NCBI GenBank assembly: GCA_000149225.2 | Contig: CM000688.1 | Span: forward strand, 806,001 to 870,000 | Length of the DNA: 64,000 bases | Origin: Lachancea kluyveri NRRL Y-12651 | Lineage: Eukaryota > Ascomycota > Saccharomycetes > Saccharomycetales > Saccharomycetaceae | Direction: 5' to 3' | Shown: positions 51,090 to 60,681 of the stretch, piece by piece | Position numbering within the stretch: position 1 is the stretch's first letter | How the letters are laid out: each line of letters begins with the position of its first letter | Notes under the pieces: generated by a model | Databases searched by the model: none | What the model was told of the DNA's origin: nothing | What the model saw: only the letters and a program-made list of their open reading frames with translations | Position numbers and translations under genes: made by a program

Positions 51090-51322
51090 TCTTTATAAAA
51101 TCAGTATTCTAACCTATTCATAATGAATAACTGTATATCGTGCGATGTCATACAATACGAAACAGTTTACGTGGTCACTATAAAATTTTTTGAGTGTCGT
51201 GTCTCTTTCCGAAAGAAAAGATACGTTATTTTGGTGTTTTCATTTTATCTCAATTTTTCTGTAACAGAGACCTAAAAGCAAACCAATTCCTGTGACCTGA
51301 CAAGCTGAATTTCTCGATCCCA

Positions 51323-53557
51323 ATGTCTTCATCTGCTACTGACTATAGGGCTAAGAGCGAGAATGTCTCTCTGAAACAGAGAGGTCCCAGTACTGCAACA
51401 ATCTCCAGGAAAGTTTCAGAGCAAGAAAAGGAAGATGTTTCAAAGGAAAAAAAAAGAGACAATCCATTGTACCGTTTGGAGAGTGTTGTGATGCCAATCA
51501 TCTTTACCGGCTTGGCATTCTTTACTAGGATGTACAAGATTGGTGCCAACAACCACGTCGTATGGGACGAAGCCCATTTTGGTAAGTTTGGTTCCTACTA
51601 CTTAAGACATGAGTTTTACCATGACGTCCATCCGCCATTAGGTAAAATGTTGGTAGGGCTATCTGGCTACTTGGCTGGCTACAATGGTTCTTGGGACTTC
51701 CCTTCTGGTGAAGAATATCCTGAATACCTAGACTACGTCAAGATGAGACTATTCAACGCTTCTTTCTCTGCTCTATGCGTTCCACTGGCCTATTTTACTG
51801 CTAAGGCCATCGGATTTTCTTTGCCAACTGTGTGGCTGTTTACCATCATGATCATATTTGAAAACTCTTACGCCACTTTAGGAAGATTCATTTTACTAGA
51901 TTCCATGCTACTGTTTTTTACTGTTGCATCGGTTTACTGCTTTGTGATGTTCCATAACCAAAAGTCCAAGCCTTTTTCTAGAAAGTGGTGGAAATGGCTT
52001 TTACTGACCGGTTTGTCTTTGGGTTCCACCATCTCTGTTAAAATGGTGGGTTTGTTTGTTATCACATTAGTTGGTATCTACACTGTTGTAGATCTCTGGA
52101 ACATGTTTGGCGACAAGAACGTGTCCAGGAAAACTTATGCAAGCCATTGGTTGGCAAGAATTGCATGTTTGATCGTCGTTCCATTGATTGTTTTCATGGC
52201 TTGTTTCAAAGTCCACTTTGATTTGCTTTCTCGCAGTGGTACAGGTGATGCTAACATGCCTTCTTTATTCCAAGCTAACTTGATTGGTTCTGATGTCGGT
52301 CAAGGTCCTCGTGACATTGCAGTAGGATCTTCTGTAGTTAGTATCAAAAACCAAGCCTTAGGTGGTGCTCTGTTGCATTCCCACGTTCAAACCTTCCCAG
52401 AAGGTTCCAACCAACAACAAGTTACATGTTACGGACACAAGGATAGCAACAACAACTGGAAGTTTGACAGAATGAGAGGCTTACAATATTGGACCGAACA
52501 AGAAACTGAGCTTGAATACGTCGAAGGTGACCATGAATACAGGTTAGTACACGTCAACACTGGTAAGAATCTACACACCCACCCAATCAATGCGCCATTG
52601 TCAAAAACTGCTTGGGAAGTCTCTGGGTATGGTGACCACTCTGTTGGTGACCCTAAGGATAACTGGATTATTGAAATTGTTGACCAACAAGGATCTGAAG
52701 ATAAGAACAAACTGCACCCTCTAACTACTTCTTTCCGTATCAAGAACGCCGAAATGGGTTGCTACTTAGCTCAGACAGGTTTACATTTACCAGCTTGGGG
52801 TTTCAGACAGAGTGAGGTTGCGTGCTTGAAAAATCCATTTAAAAGGGACAAGAGAACTTGGTGGAACATCGAAACTCATGATAACGAAAAACTACCATCA
52901 AGACCAGAAGACTTCAAGTACCCAAAGACCAAATTCATTAAAGATTTCATCCATTTGAATCTAGCTATGATGGCTACAAACAATGCTTTGGTCCCAGACC
53001 CAGATAAGTTGGACAATTTGGCCTCATCTGCTTGGCAATGGCCAACCTTGAATGTCGGTATCAGACTATGTGGTTGGGGTGATGACACCGTGAAATACTT
53101 TTTGATCGGCTCTCCAGCTTCTACCTGGCCTTCAACTGCTGCTGTGTTGATATTTATGGCAATCGTTGTTATCTACATTCTAAGATGGCAAAGACAATAT
53201 GTCGATTTCGCTAATCCTGAAGATTTGAACACCTTTTTGATGGGTGCGTTTTATCCGCTTCTTGGTTGGGGTTTGCATTACCTGCCATTCGTCATTATGA
53301 GCAGAGTTACTTATGTCCATCATTACTTGCCGGCCCTGTACTTTGCTCTATTGATTTTGGCTTACTTGTTTGATTTCTTCATGAAGAAATGGACTAAATC
53401 CAAGTGTGGCTCTATTACAAGGCTCGCCATTTATTTCTGTTACTATGCAGTTATCATCTACGGTTTCTACTACTTTTCCCCAATTTCGTTCGGTATGGAT
53501 GGTCCATCTCAGAATTACTCGTACTTGAACTTGTTGAGCTCCTGGAAGATCGCTTAA
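51323..53557 (+). CDS. PMT2: PMT2, dolichyl-phosphate-mannose protein mannosyltransferase
   Basis: ER membrane enzyme that transfers mannose from Dol-P-Man to Ser/Thr of secretory proteins, usually as a Pmt1-Pmt2 heterodimer. The 744-aa product is close to S. cerevisiae Pmt2 (759) and Pmt3 (753). The first luminal loop carries the acidic catalytic motif [19 protein letters not shown] and [10 protein letters not shown] (about residues 80-115). Three MIR motifs lie in the central luminal loop (about 330-530; [20 protein letters not shown] at the first). Multiple membrane segments flank it, and [14 protein letters not shown] is near the C-terminus. In S. cerevisiae PMT2 borders LTE1/FUN26 on chromosome I and PMT3 borders LDB19 on chromosome XV; here one gene has both sets of neighbours, so it is probably the unduplicated ancestor. 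Confidence 0.96.
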   Translation: MSSSATDYRAKSENVSLKQRGPSTATISRKVSEQEKEDVSKEKKRDNPLYRLESVVMPIIFTGLAFFTRMYKIGANNHVVWDEAHFGKFGSYYLRHEFYHDVHPPLGKMLVGLSGYLAGYNGSWDFPSGEEYPEYLDYVKMRLFNASFSALCVPLAYFTAKAIGFSLPTVWLFTIMIIFENSYATLGRFILLDSMLLFFTVASVYCFVMFHNQKSKPFSRKWWKWLLLTGLSLGSTISVKMVGLFVITLVGIYTVVDLWNMFGDKNVSRKTYASHWLARIACLIVVPLIVFMACFKVHFDLLSRSGTGDANMPSLFQANLIGSDVGQGPRDIAVGSSVVSIKNQALGGALLHSHVQTFPEGSNQQQVTCYGHKDSNNNWKFDRMRGLQYWTEQETELEYVEGDHEYRLVHVNTGKNLHTHPINAPLSKTAWEVSGYGDHSVGDPKDNWIIEIVDQQGSEDKNKLHPLTTSFRIKNAEMGCYLAQTGLHLPAWGFRQSEVACLKNPFKRDKRTWWNIETHDNEKLPSRPEDFKYPKTKFIKDFIHLNLAMMATNNALVPDPDKLDNLASSAWQWPTLNVGIRLCGWGDDTVKYFLIGSPASTWPSTAAVLIFMAIVVIYILRWQRQYVDFANPEDLNTFLMGAFYPLLGWGLHYLPFVIMSRVTYVHHYLPALYFALLILAYLFDFFMKKWTKSKCGSITRLAIYFCYYAVIIYGFYYFSPISFGMDGPSQNYSYLNLLSSWKIA

Positions 53558-53751
53558 GCATTGAGGTGCCCCTTTACGCGGGAAATTCACCTCGTAAAGT
53601 AAATTAACAAGACAAAGAATTATATACCGCACGTACACTAAGAGTCACTGACTGTATGTTTCAACAATACGATTTTATGACAATCTCGAAGTCAATGGTG
53701 TTCCCGCCCTGTATAATTTAATCATATATAATACAAATAAAGTTTCCATCT

Positions 53752-56046
53752 TTATTGAGTTATTCTATCAGTATCCAACAACTCAGAGATATTTGAAATT
53801 CCAATATCCCTTGTTGTGTGTGGGGTCAAAATGTACCCGTGACCAGGAGCATTACCTTGAATACTAACAACATTTTCCAGCTGAGGCGACTGTACACTTG
53901 CAAGCCCATGAAATGAATTTTGATGGAAATGAGCCACTGGTGGAGGGGTTGGAATTTGAAGATCAGAATTGCTATTGCTCCTAGATCCATCGAAGTTTTG
54001 GTGTTGCTGAGTACCGCCTTGGATTATGTCCGAAGCCACAGGCGTTTGAACCAGTGGAGAATCAGAGCTACTGGTGGCAACAAAATAACTAGGTGGCGAT
54101 AACAGCCTAACGTCTTGATAGGTTGGGGGAACCTCGTCGTCCCAAGAGATACCTAATCCTGAGCGCTCAGTAACAGTCAGCCTAAATTGCATTCTCAAGA
54201 CACGAGCAGCACCAGTAGGTACTCCCACAATGCGTGAACTGTTAGTGGTTTTGACACTCCCATGCGAGGTGCTTGGCGTTAGAGGGTTGCTATTGGAGGC
54301 AGAAGTTCTACTTTGCTGAACATTACTCCTGGATGCAAACATTGGAGATAGCTCTGCTAGCCTTTGGTCTGCGTTATTGTTACTCGTCGTTGTCGATAGC
54401 TGTGGGGAAGAACTTGAAGTACCTTTCTTAACAATTGGTTGGCCACTGGCATACTGCAGAGCTTCTTCAGCAACAATAATCTCAACAATCAAAAGATGGC
54501 TCACATAAACACCTAATGTGTGATCTTCAATATCGCAACAGACGTTCACCGACTGTTCATTTGATGGCTTGTACGGCTTGATTGTAGAGACACTGTTGAT
54601 AGGATTCGAGACACCAGAGTTTAAGCCCATACAGTTAATGTCTGTTATGATTTCAATTTTTCCGGTCCCCGTGAAGTCGCTTTTCCAACCATTTTTGATA
54701 TCACCACTAGCGATTGCCCTTATCTCCTCGGTGTACAACGCGGTTCCTTGCTCTAATTCCTGCTTTAGTTGTTCCTGTCTCAAGCGCTCCTGTTGCTCCA
54801 ACAATTCTTGACGCATAGCATCATCACTGGGATGAATCAAGTCATCACCATGCTCCACCCCATCATCATCCATATCACCTTGACTCCGAGAATCTGAAAT
54901 GTTCGAGGGCACTGAAGATGGGACGGGATCCAATGGCGTATTTTCCAACGTGGCAACAGAAACGGTGACCGAGGGGCCCGAGTTCTGGCTTCTTTTAATG
55001 GGTTTGGTACCTTTCTTCACAGTGTGATCTTCTTTTTCCTTGATCTTTTTCTCTAGCTGTTTTAACTTGTTTTTGTGCATTTTGCAAGCATTGGATCTTA
55101 CACGGACCTTCTCTTCTATCCTCCAAGTTAACCTCCTCATTCTCCACCTCCTGTCTTCAGAGGCAACGCCATCCAACTTTAACTCCAAGGGGAAAGAGGA
55201 CTTGGGGTAGATGACGTTTGGCAAGACTGCAGTTGCAGTCACATCTGTAGGTGGAAATACTCTCAGGGAGTTCCTATCAGGGCCACGTAATATACTTCTG
55301 GTGATAGGAATTGGTAAACTTAGCTGTATCAATTTTTCCCCATTGCTTGTTCCATTGGTCTTTTTAGGACATTTATAAGTAGCAACAGCGATCAATTCAT
55401 ACTTAATTTGAGTTTGCGAGTTTGAGCCCAGCGAAGCAGATGCCGGGATAGAGCCAGGAACCAAATGAGAAAATGGGTATGCATGATCACCTACAGGAAT
55501 CTCCGTTGTCTTCTTCACAACCTCCCACCTGGCTAACTCAGTAACCTTGGATTTACAGTTCATACATGACATAACAGTTTGATGTGCAGGTTGAAAAGGT
55601 TTGTGGAAACGAACTTTTTGGATTAAAGAGAGTGTAACAGAAGTTACAGTCACCTTAGCATAAGGGGTAGAAGAAAGATTGGTATTGGAAGATGATGTGG
55701 GAAAAGTATGTGTATTGTCTGATAATGATAGGTGAGACAAGGTCTGAGATAAGGTAGTGCCTAAACTGCTTACAAGCTTCTTCTTTTCAGAATCACTAGA
55801 GACAGGAGATAGTGGTGCACTTTGATTCCGCACATCAAGAGGGTTTTTGACCTGCAGCTTTAGCAGCCCGCTCAAAAGAGCCCCTGTAGATTCGGTAGTG
55901 GAACCATACAGCACACAAGGGGGCGATTCGATGTCAATGAATAATTCTATGGAGTGATTGTCATAAAACTGGTGGTTGTTGAGGTTTGATAAACTTTGCG
56001 AATGATTAGAACTAATGCTATGGTGGCCAAATTTTGGGAATCCCAT
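53752..56046 (-). CDS. LDB19: LDB19/ART1, arrestin-related ubiquitin-ligase adaptor
   Basis: Alpha-arrestin that recruits the Rsp5 ubiquitin ligase to plasma-membrane permeases (for example Can1, Mup1) for endocytosis. The 764-aa product aligns with S. cerevisiae Ldb19 (818 aa) through IELFIDIESPPCVLYGSTTE, VTLSLIQKVRFHKPF, MNCKSKVTELARWEV, LPNVIYPKSSFPLELKLDG, RRWRMRRLTWRIEE, GLNSGVSNPINS and TGAARVLRMQFRLTVTERSG. A PY motif for Rsp5 is seen as PPTY (in DEVPPTYQDVRLL, about residue 644). The C-terminus ends HTTRDIGISNISELLDTDRI. It is convergent with PMT2, as YOR322C is next to PMT3. A permease gene lies immediately upstream, but this is probably coincidence. Confidence 0.95.
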   Translation of the reverse strand: MGFPKFGHHSISSNHSQSLSNLNNHQFYDNHSIELFIDIESPPCVLYGSTTESTGALLSGLLKLQVKNPLDVRNQSAPLSPVSSDSEKKKLVSSLGTTLSQTLSHLSLSDNTHTFPTSSSNTNLSSTPYAKVTVTSVTLSLIQKVRFHKPFQPAHQTVMSCMNCKSKVTELARWEVVKKTTEIPVGDHAYPFSHLVPGSIPASASLGSNSQTQIKYELIAVATYKCPKKTNGTSNGEKLIQLSLPIPITRSILRGPDRNSLRVFPPTDVTATAVLPNVIYPKSSFPLELKLDGVASEDRRWRMRRLTWRIEEKVRVRSNACKMHKNKLKQLEKKIKEKEDHTVKKGTKPIKRSQNSGPSVTVSVATLENTPLDPVPSSVPSNISDSRSQGDMDDDGVEHGDDLIHPSDDAMRQELLEQQERLRQEQLKQELEQGTALYTEEIRAIASGDIKNGWKSDFTGTGKIEIITDINCMGLNSGVSNPINSVSTIKPYKPSNEQSVNVCCDIEDHTLGVYVSHLLIVEIIVAEEALQYASGQPIVKKGTSSSSPQLSTTTSNNNADQRLAELSPMFASRSNVQQSRTSASNSNPLTPSTSHGSVKTTNSSRIVGVPTGAARVLRMQFRLTVTERSGLGISWDDEVPPTYQDVRLLSPPSYFVATSSSDSPLVQTPVASDIIQGGTQQHQNFDGSRSNSNSDLQIPTPPPVAHFHQNSFHGLASVQSPQLENVVSIQGNAPGHGYILTPHTTRDIGISNISELLDTDRITQ

Positions 56047-57125
56047 AACTGATAGTTTTATCTAATTGAACAAATAGGCTCGCAAATAAAAAAGACTCTT
56101 AAAAAGAGTTTTCGTGCAAAGAAAATGTGAAGTAAATTAGCAAAGTAGCCTATTGTATGAAATGGGTCCAACTAATCGAGCAAACTAAGTTCTCTCTCTC
56201 TCGCCGCACAGGGGTTTTTAAACTGGACTTCGTTCAGATCCTTACGAGGAGAAGGAGAAAAATTTTATAGATTTTTGATAAAGACACACACTTGGTTTAG
56301 GTCACGTGAATAGCTGTCTCAACCAAGCAAAAGCATTATTGCATCGAGGGTATCTAAATAGATTTAATTAAAGCGGTCTAACCACCCATAGTTATCGTCG
56401 GCAATGTCCTGAATACTAATGTCGTTTTCAGCAAACATATTTTGGCGGTAAGGCTTGTCCACCATACCTCATAGTTGTTACTCTCAAAAGTTTCAAGATT
56501 GAAACTGACGCTGGTATCACAAGACTTCTGTGTCGTCTTACCATTGATCTTATTAGGATGCACACTTGTTACTATTTGGTAGATGTATTAACAGCCATGC
56601 ACCAGAACCTCTGGTGAGCTTTAATTTTCTATTGATTTGAGCCCAAATATTGTAAGCTGGATCCCAAATTCAAATTCCAGAAAACGTTTACAGACCCACA
56701 TAAATGACAAAGAAAACCTCGAAAGCAATGAAAAACATACAGACGTGCATATTGTTCCATGCATTGTAGTAATTACAGATCTGAGGCTTGAGATTTCTAT
56801 AATTCGTACACCATAGTATATGGCATAGCCTTCTCCCCCATTGCCAAGCTCTTTAAAAACACTCATGTCTACGCAGATGGCCATTGTGGAAGGACGCTCG
56901 TGACAGTTTTTACTTTGATTTACGCCAGGCTCCGAAAACAGCTATGAGAAAGAAGTCAAACAGACAATCTTGGAAGATATAAGACCGACAAGGGCTTGGT
57001 GAGCACACATTTTTCTTTTTAAAATCAGGTTTGGTAATACGATATAGTACTATAGAGGAATAATTAGGGTGAGAATAGATAAAGCCAATCGAAATGGCAA
57101 AAAAAAAAACAACTAATAATAATAA
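56047..57125. other. Gap between LDB19 and the Dal5-type permease
   Basis: About 1.1 kb: LDB19 promoter at left (CT-rich run at about 56190-56202, TCACGTG at 56303-56309, T-rich patches) and permease 3' flank at right (A10 at about 57100). Small frames of 61-87 codons have no recognisable motif. No RNA gene or LTR end is evident. Confidence 0.45.
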
Positions 57126-58682
57126 TCAGTAAGAGTACCTGAAGTATTTGTTCTCAAAATCAGTGTAATCCTTGAAACCGTTGATGATACCCTCTCTTTC
57201 AGACTCTGGTGTAAGCTTCCCATATTTTCTGTCTCTAGTCCTGTTTCTGTAGTGCATCATGCAATAGTACACAATGCTCAAGAACATCATGCCAGCATAA
57301 GAAGCGATCAGACCCTTCATACCAGTGATGTATTTTGGAGCCTCCTTGGCATAGAAAATTTTAGAACCAATGATGTTGCCGGCAGTGTACAACAAGAACC
57401 ACATGATCTTAACACTAGAGATCTTGGAAGAGCCGGCAATGGTGACGTTGATCAAGATCCAACACATGATGACCGGCCCACCGATGATGTACAGCAACCA
57501 ACAACAGCCAACCAGAGCCCATTTGTGTTCGAGTGGAATCAAGTGGATCCCGATCAGACCAGCTAACGTGGGGATACACAGCAAGAACAGTAGGATGGTA
57601 CGAACATTCTTCTTGGTGAACAGAGCCACCATACCCGCAGTAAAGACGCAGACCAACTCGATAGCGCCGGTTGGCAGCTGTAACAGCGTCGCGTTCAAAC
57701 CAGAGAAACCGAAACCCTTGATTAGAGAAGAGATGAAATTAGAAGTACCACCGTTCACGACACCACAACCAAGACCGATCAGGGCCAAAATCCAGGAGTT
57801 CAAATCCTTGGCGGCTTCCCATGCCTGTTTTGGCTTTAGCCTGGTATCCTTGATACCCATTTGGTTTTTAGAAACCCTGTCGATAACTTTTAGCTTTTCC
57901 TCATGCGTTAAGAATCTGGCGTTTGCCGGGGAATCTGGCGCCATGTACAAGAAAATGCCTGCCCAGACAAAGTTCAACAAGCCTATAACGAGGAAGATTA
58001 GCTTCCATGGTTTCAAAGAGGTGCTGGTGGAATGGCCCAACCCGTAAGCCAACAAGGCACCAACCATGGTGGCAACACCGTTCATACTTAAAAAGGTGCA
58101 CATCCGGAAAGGTTGTTCCTGCTTGTTGTAAAACATGGAACACATCATCATGTTGGATGGAGAGATAGACGCTTCCATGATACCCAACAAAAATCTCAAC
58201 GCCATCATGCTAGAATAGTTGGTAGCGCCGATATGAGCAATCAGTAGAATAGCCCAAGTGACCAAAGCACAGCCAGTGTACTTTGCAACGGGGAATTTCT
58301 GAATGACCCAATTAGCCGGGATGGATCCTACCAAGTAGCCGGCGTTAAAAATGGCTGCGATGTCACCATAGTCATTACCCTTTAGTTTCAAATCCTCTTT
58401 CATAGAGTAAGCGGACGCATAATTCAAAGAAAGTTTGTCCAGAAACTGTAGCATGTAAGTGATACACAAGACGGGTAGCAGCCACCTGTCAATTTTGCGT
58501 CTGATAGGAGCGTATTCCTTATCGTCGGTGTCCAGTTCTGCGTCCAGCAATTCCTGGAATAGTTCCACACCGACGGCATGCTTGTCTGCGATGGGTATTT
58601 GATCTGGGGACGAAGAACCTGAGGTGACACTCTGCTGTTCTGCGTCGTTAACGTTGACTTCGTACTGCTCTTTAGAGGCCAT
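57126..58682 (-). CDS. Dal5/Tna1-type anion:cation symporter (major facilitator)
   Basis: Plasma-membrane permease of the ACS family (allantoate permease, Dal5, and relatives such as Seo1, Thi73, Yct1, Tna1, Fen2). The 518-aa product has a ~60-residue acidic N-terminal tail, then about 12 membrane segments. Family features: RKIDRWLLPVLCITYMLQFLDK before and in segment 1, KLSLNYASAYSMKEDLKLKG, ALRFLLGIMEASISPSNMMM in segment 4/5, and FYNKQEQPFRM. I cannot tell the substrate. Codon use is strongly biased to preferred codons, more than in neighbouring LDB19 and LTE1, suggesting high expression. It sits between LDB19 and LTE1, where S. cerevisiae chromosomes I and XV have no such gene, so it seems a lineage-specific insertion or an S. 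cerevisiae loss. Confidence 0.88.
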   Translation of the reverse strand: MASKEQYEVNVNDAEQQSVTSGSSSPDQIPIADKHAVGVELFQELLDAELDTDDKEYAPIRRKIDRWLLPVLCITYMLQFLDKLSLNYASAYSMKEDLKLKGNDYGDIAAIFNAGYLVGSIPANWVIQKFPVAKYTGCALVTWAILLIAHIGATNYSSMMALRFLLGIMEASISPSNMMMCSMFYNKQEQPFRMCTFLSMNGVATMVGALLAYGLGHSTSTSLKPWKLIFLVIGLLNFVWAGIFLYMAPDSPANARFLTHEEKLKVIDRVSKNQMGIKDTRLKPKQAWEAAKDLNSWILALIGLGCGVVNGGTSNFISSLIKGFGFSGLNATLLQLPTGAIELVCVFTAGMVALFTKKNVRTILLFLLCIPTLAGLIGIHLIPLEHKWALVGCCWLLYIIGGPVIMCWILINVTIAGSSKISSVKIMWFLLYTAGNIIGSKIFYAKEAPKYITGMKGLIASYAGMMFLSIVYYCMMHYRNRTRDRKYGKLTPESEREGIINGFKDYTDFENKYFRYSY

Positions 58683-59388
58683 ATTATCGTTTGTAAGAGG
58701 ATTACGATGCAGAGAGTTGAAAGATGAGAGGACAAGAAGGGATTGGAGAATGAAAGGTGAGTTTAAACCTTCTTATATACCTGAGAGTTTAAAATCTCTG
58801 CATAGCGAAAGAGGTTATAAGAAGTGACTGTCGAGAAATCAACAAAAAAAAAGAGGCGATAGCGTCAAGATAAACATTCCCGCCCAACTATCCTTTTTTT
58901 TTTTTTGGCTATCAGAAGAAAGAGATTGTGGAAGCCTATCTACAAAGTATGACAAAAGTTCTACCCGTGACCAACGGTTTTCCTCGAAACCATGTGGATC
59001 ATATTTTTTTATTCTCTTGGATTGTCTCAAATTCAGAAGGAGGAGGACCAGAAGAGAAAAAAACGGGATGCTCTCCTTCGAAGCAACCAAGAGAGAGGCT
59101 ATACGGAGAGGCTCAGAGTACTGATAGCATTTTAGAAACTTTAGCTGACGTTTGCTACGCGATTGTCTTCTAGAAATGCAGCCAAGAAAGCCGAGACAGC
59201 CGTATCAATATCATGGACGGAAAAAGTTAAAATGGAGCGATACAGACATCGGAGAAAAGAGATTCACGTGCCAAGCACAGGACAAGACAAGAGAGGAAGG
59301 TGCAAGGGAGACATTCATGAGCGACCAACAGCCAAGAACGCTGTGGACCCGGATTGAAAAACTTTAGACAGAGAGATATTCTCAGTCG

Positions 59389-59419
59389 TTTGGGCTTCCA
59401 GCTCCGCTGGAAGCCCAAA
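59389..59419. repeat. Perfect 14-bp inverted repeat with 3-nt loop
   Basis: Arm TTTGGGCTTCCAGC (59389-59402), loop TCC, and its exact reverse complement GCTGGAAGCCCAAA (59406-59419). It could fold into a stable hairpin in RNA or bind a dimeric factor in DNA. Its role is unknown. Confidence 0.9.
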
Positions 59420-59814
59420 GGAAGCGACGTATCGATTTTTTGGAACGCCAGGCGTTTCTTATCCGGGCCAAGATTAGAGGTTCATTTCCAATACCAAAAG
59501 GAGAAGAGAATAGTTTGGAATTGAAACATCGCGGTTCAAAGAGCAAAAACAGACGTGGAGGCCTGTGGGGGCAAACACCGCGCTTATGTGGCTGAAAAGC
59601 TGTCAAGCAGCCTGTCCCTTCTTTCTCGGGTTTGATTGGGAGGGTGATCCTTCTGTGGGTTGTAGGTGCGTCTGTGTAGGATGTGGGTGTTATCAGTTCC
59701 TTGTCGGCAGGGCAGAGCAGAGCTTATCTGTAGATTTTATCACGGGATTTGTGACGATTAGAGGGAAAAAAAAGAAAGACAACGAGGGGAGGAATCTGGA
59801 GATGACACAGACGG

Positions 59815-59830
59815 CCGGTTGTTGAACCGG
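59815..59830. repeat. CCGGTT-N4-AACCGG palindrome
   Basis: Perfect 6-bp arms (59815-59820 and 59825-59830) around GTTG. The CGG/CCG triplets at fixed spacing resemble sites of dimeric Zn2Cys6 transcription factors, a suggestion only. Confidence 0.75.
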
Positions 59831-60289
59831 TTGCTGCTGTATGAAGGAAGCCGGTGAGCATTCTCACGTTGTTGATTTTAGCCAGCCGTGGAATGTGTCT
59901 GGTGTGCAGAGTCTCTCTTTTTCTGGTTTCTGACTCCTGCTCCTACTGCTACTCGCGGGCATGGGATTTTTGCGACGCTTTGACTATGCAACGCCGTTAG
60001 CTAGTCTTTCTTTCTTTTTCTTTCTTGTGTGATTGTATTGCGAGGGTAAACGTCTGCTTGTGTCTACTCTAGCTGTCTTGTTTGTTTCAGATCCAAACGA
60101 CTAAAGCCTGGCAAACCCCGCTGGGCTACAAAAGAATTGTGTGCAACTGGCCCGTTTTGTTGAATGGCGATCCAGTGTGGTATGCTGGCTACAGAGATGA
60201 CTAGTCGTTTCTATTGTCACGTGTAATACTTTTTTTTCTTGTCGTTGACTTGATGAGGTTATTATTGCGAATTACAGTTCGAGTATCAG

Positions 60290-60311
60290 GCGTTCGCGTC
60301 GCGAACGCCCG
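60290..60311. repeat. Inverted repeat with 10-bp arms GGCGTTCGCG / CGCGAACGCC
   Basis: Two 10-bp perfect arms separated by a single T, GC-rich against an AT-rich background. It is about 370 bp upstream of LTE1. It may bind a dimeric regulator or extrude as a hairpin. Confidence 0.85.
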
Positions 60312-60681
60312 GCAACATGCTCGTCTACTTCATGCTACGACGATTTCCTCGACAACTTCTGACCAGATTATGACGTCCTGTATATAGGAGCTTCGATTTG
60401 GGGGACAGTTTTTGTAATTCTTGGTGCAAATCAAAAAATGCCAGTTACCGTATTATATCGTGGCATACGTATCCCCAAACGCGTCGATGTGAAGGAAGAA
60501 CTAGTTGAGTAAAAAAACAAAAAAAATTTAATTTGATTTGTTGATACTTTTAGATATCTATTGAATCCGATCTTGAAGGAAGGAGAAAAAAAAAAAAGAG
60601 TTATAACCACCTACCCACCCTTATTCATTCGTTTAACCCCTCCAACCTTTTTTCTTTCACCGCATCTTCTTCCGCTCACCC

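Larger units (their letters stand above)
58683..60681. promoter_or_regulatory. 2-kb divergent regulatory region between permease and LTE1
   Basis: Long intergenic region with mixed composition and several inverted repeats, listed separately. CTTATC (GATAAG on the permease strand) occurs near 59458 and near 59720, which could bind GATA factors of nitrogen control. TCACGTG is at 60216-60222. Poly-A/T runs occur near 58850, 58890 and 60590. No tRNA-like B box or long coding frame is found; a 24-codon frame is at 60438-60512. Confidence 0.45.
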
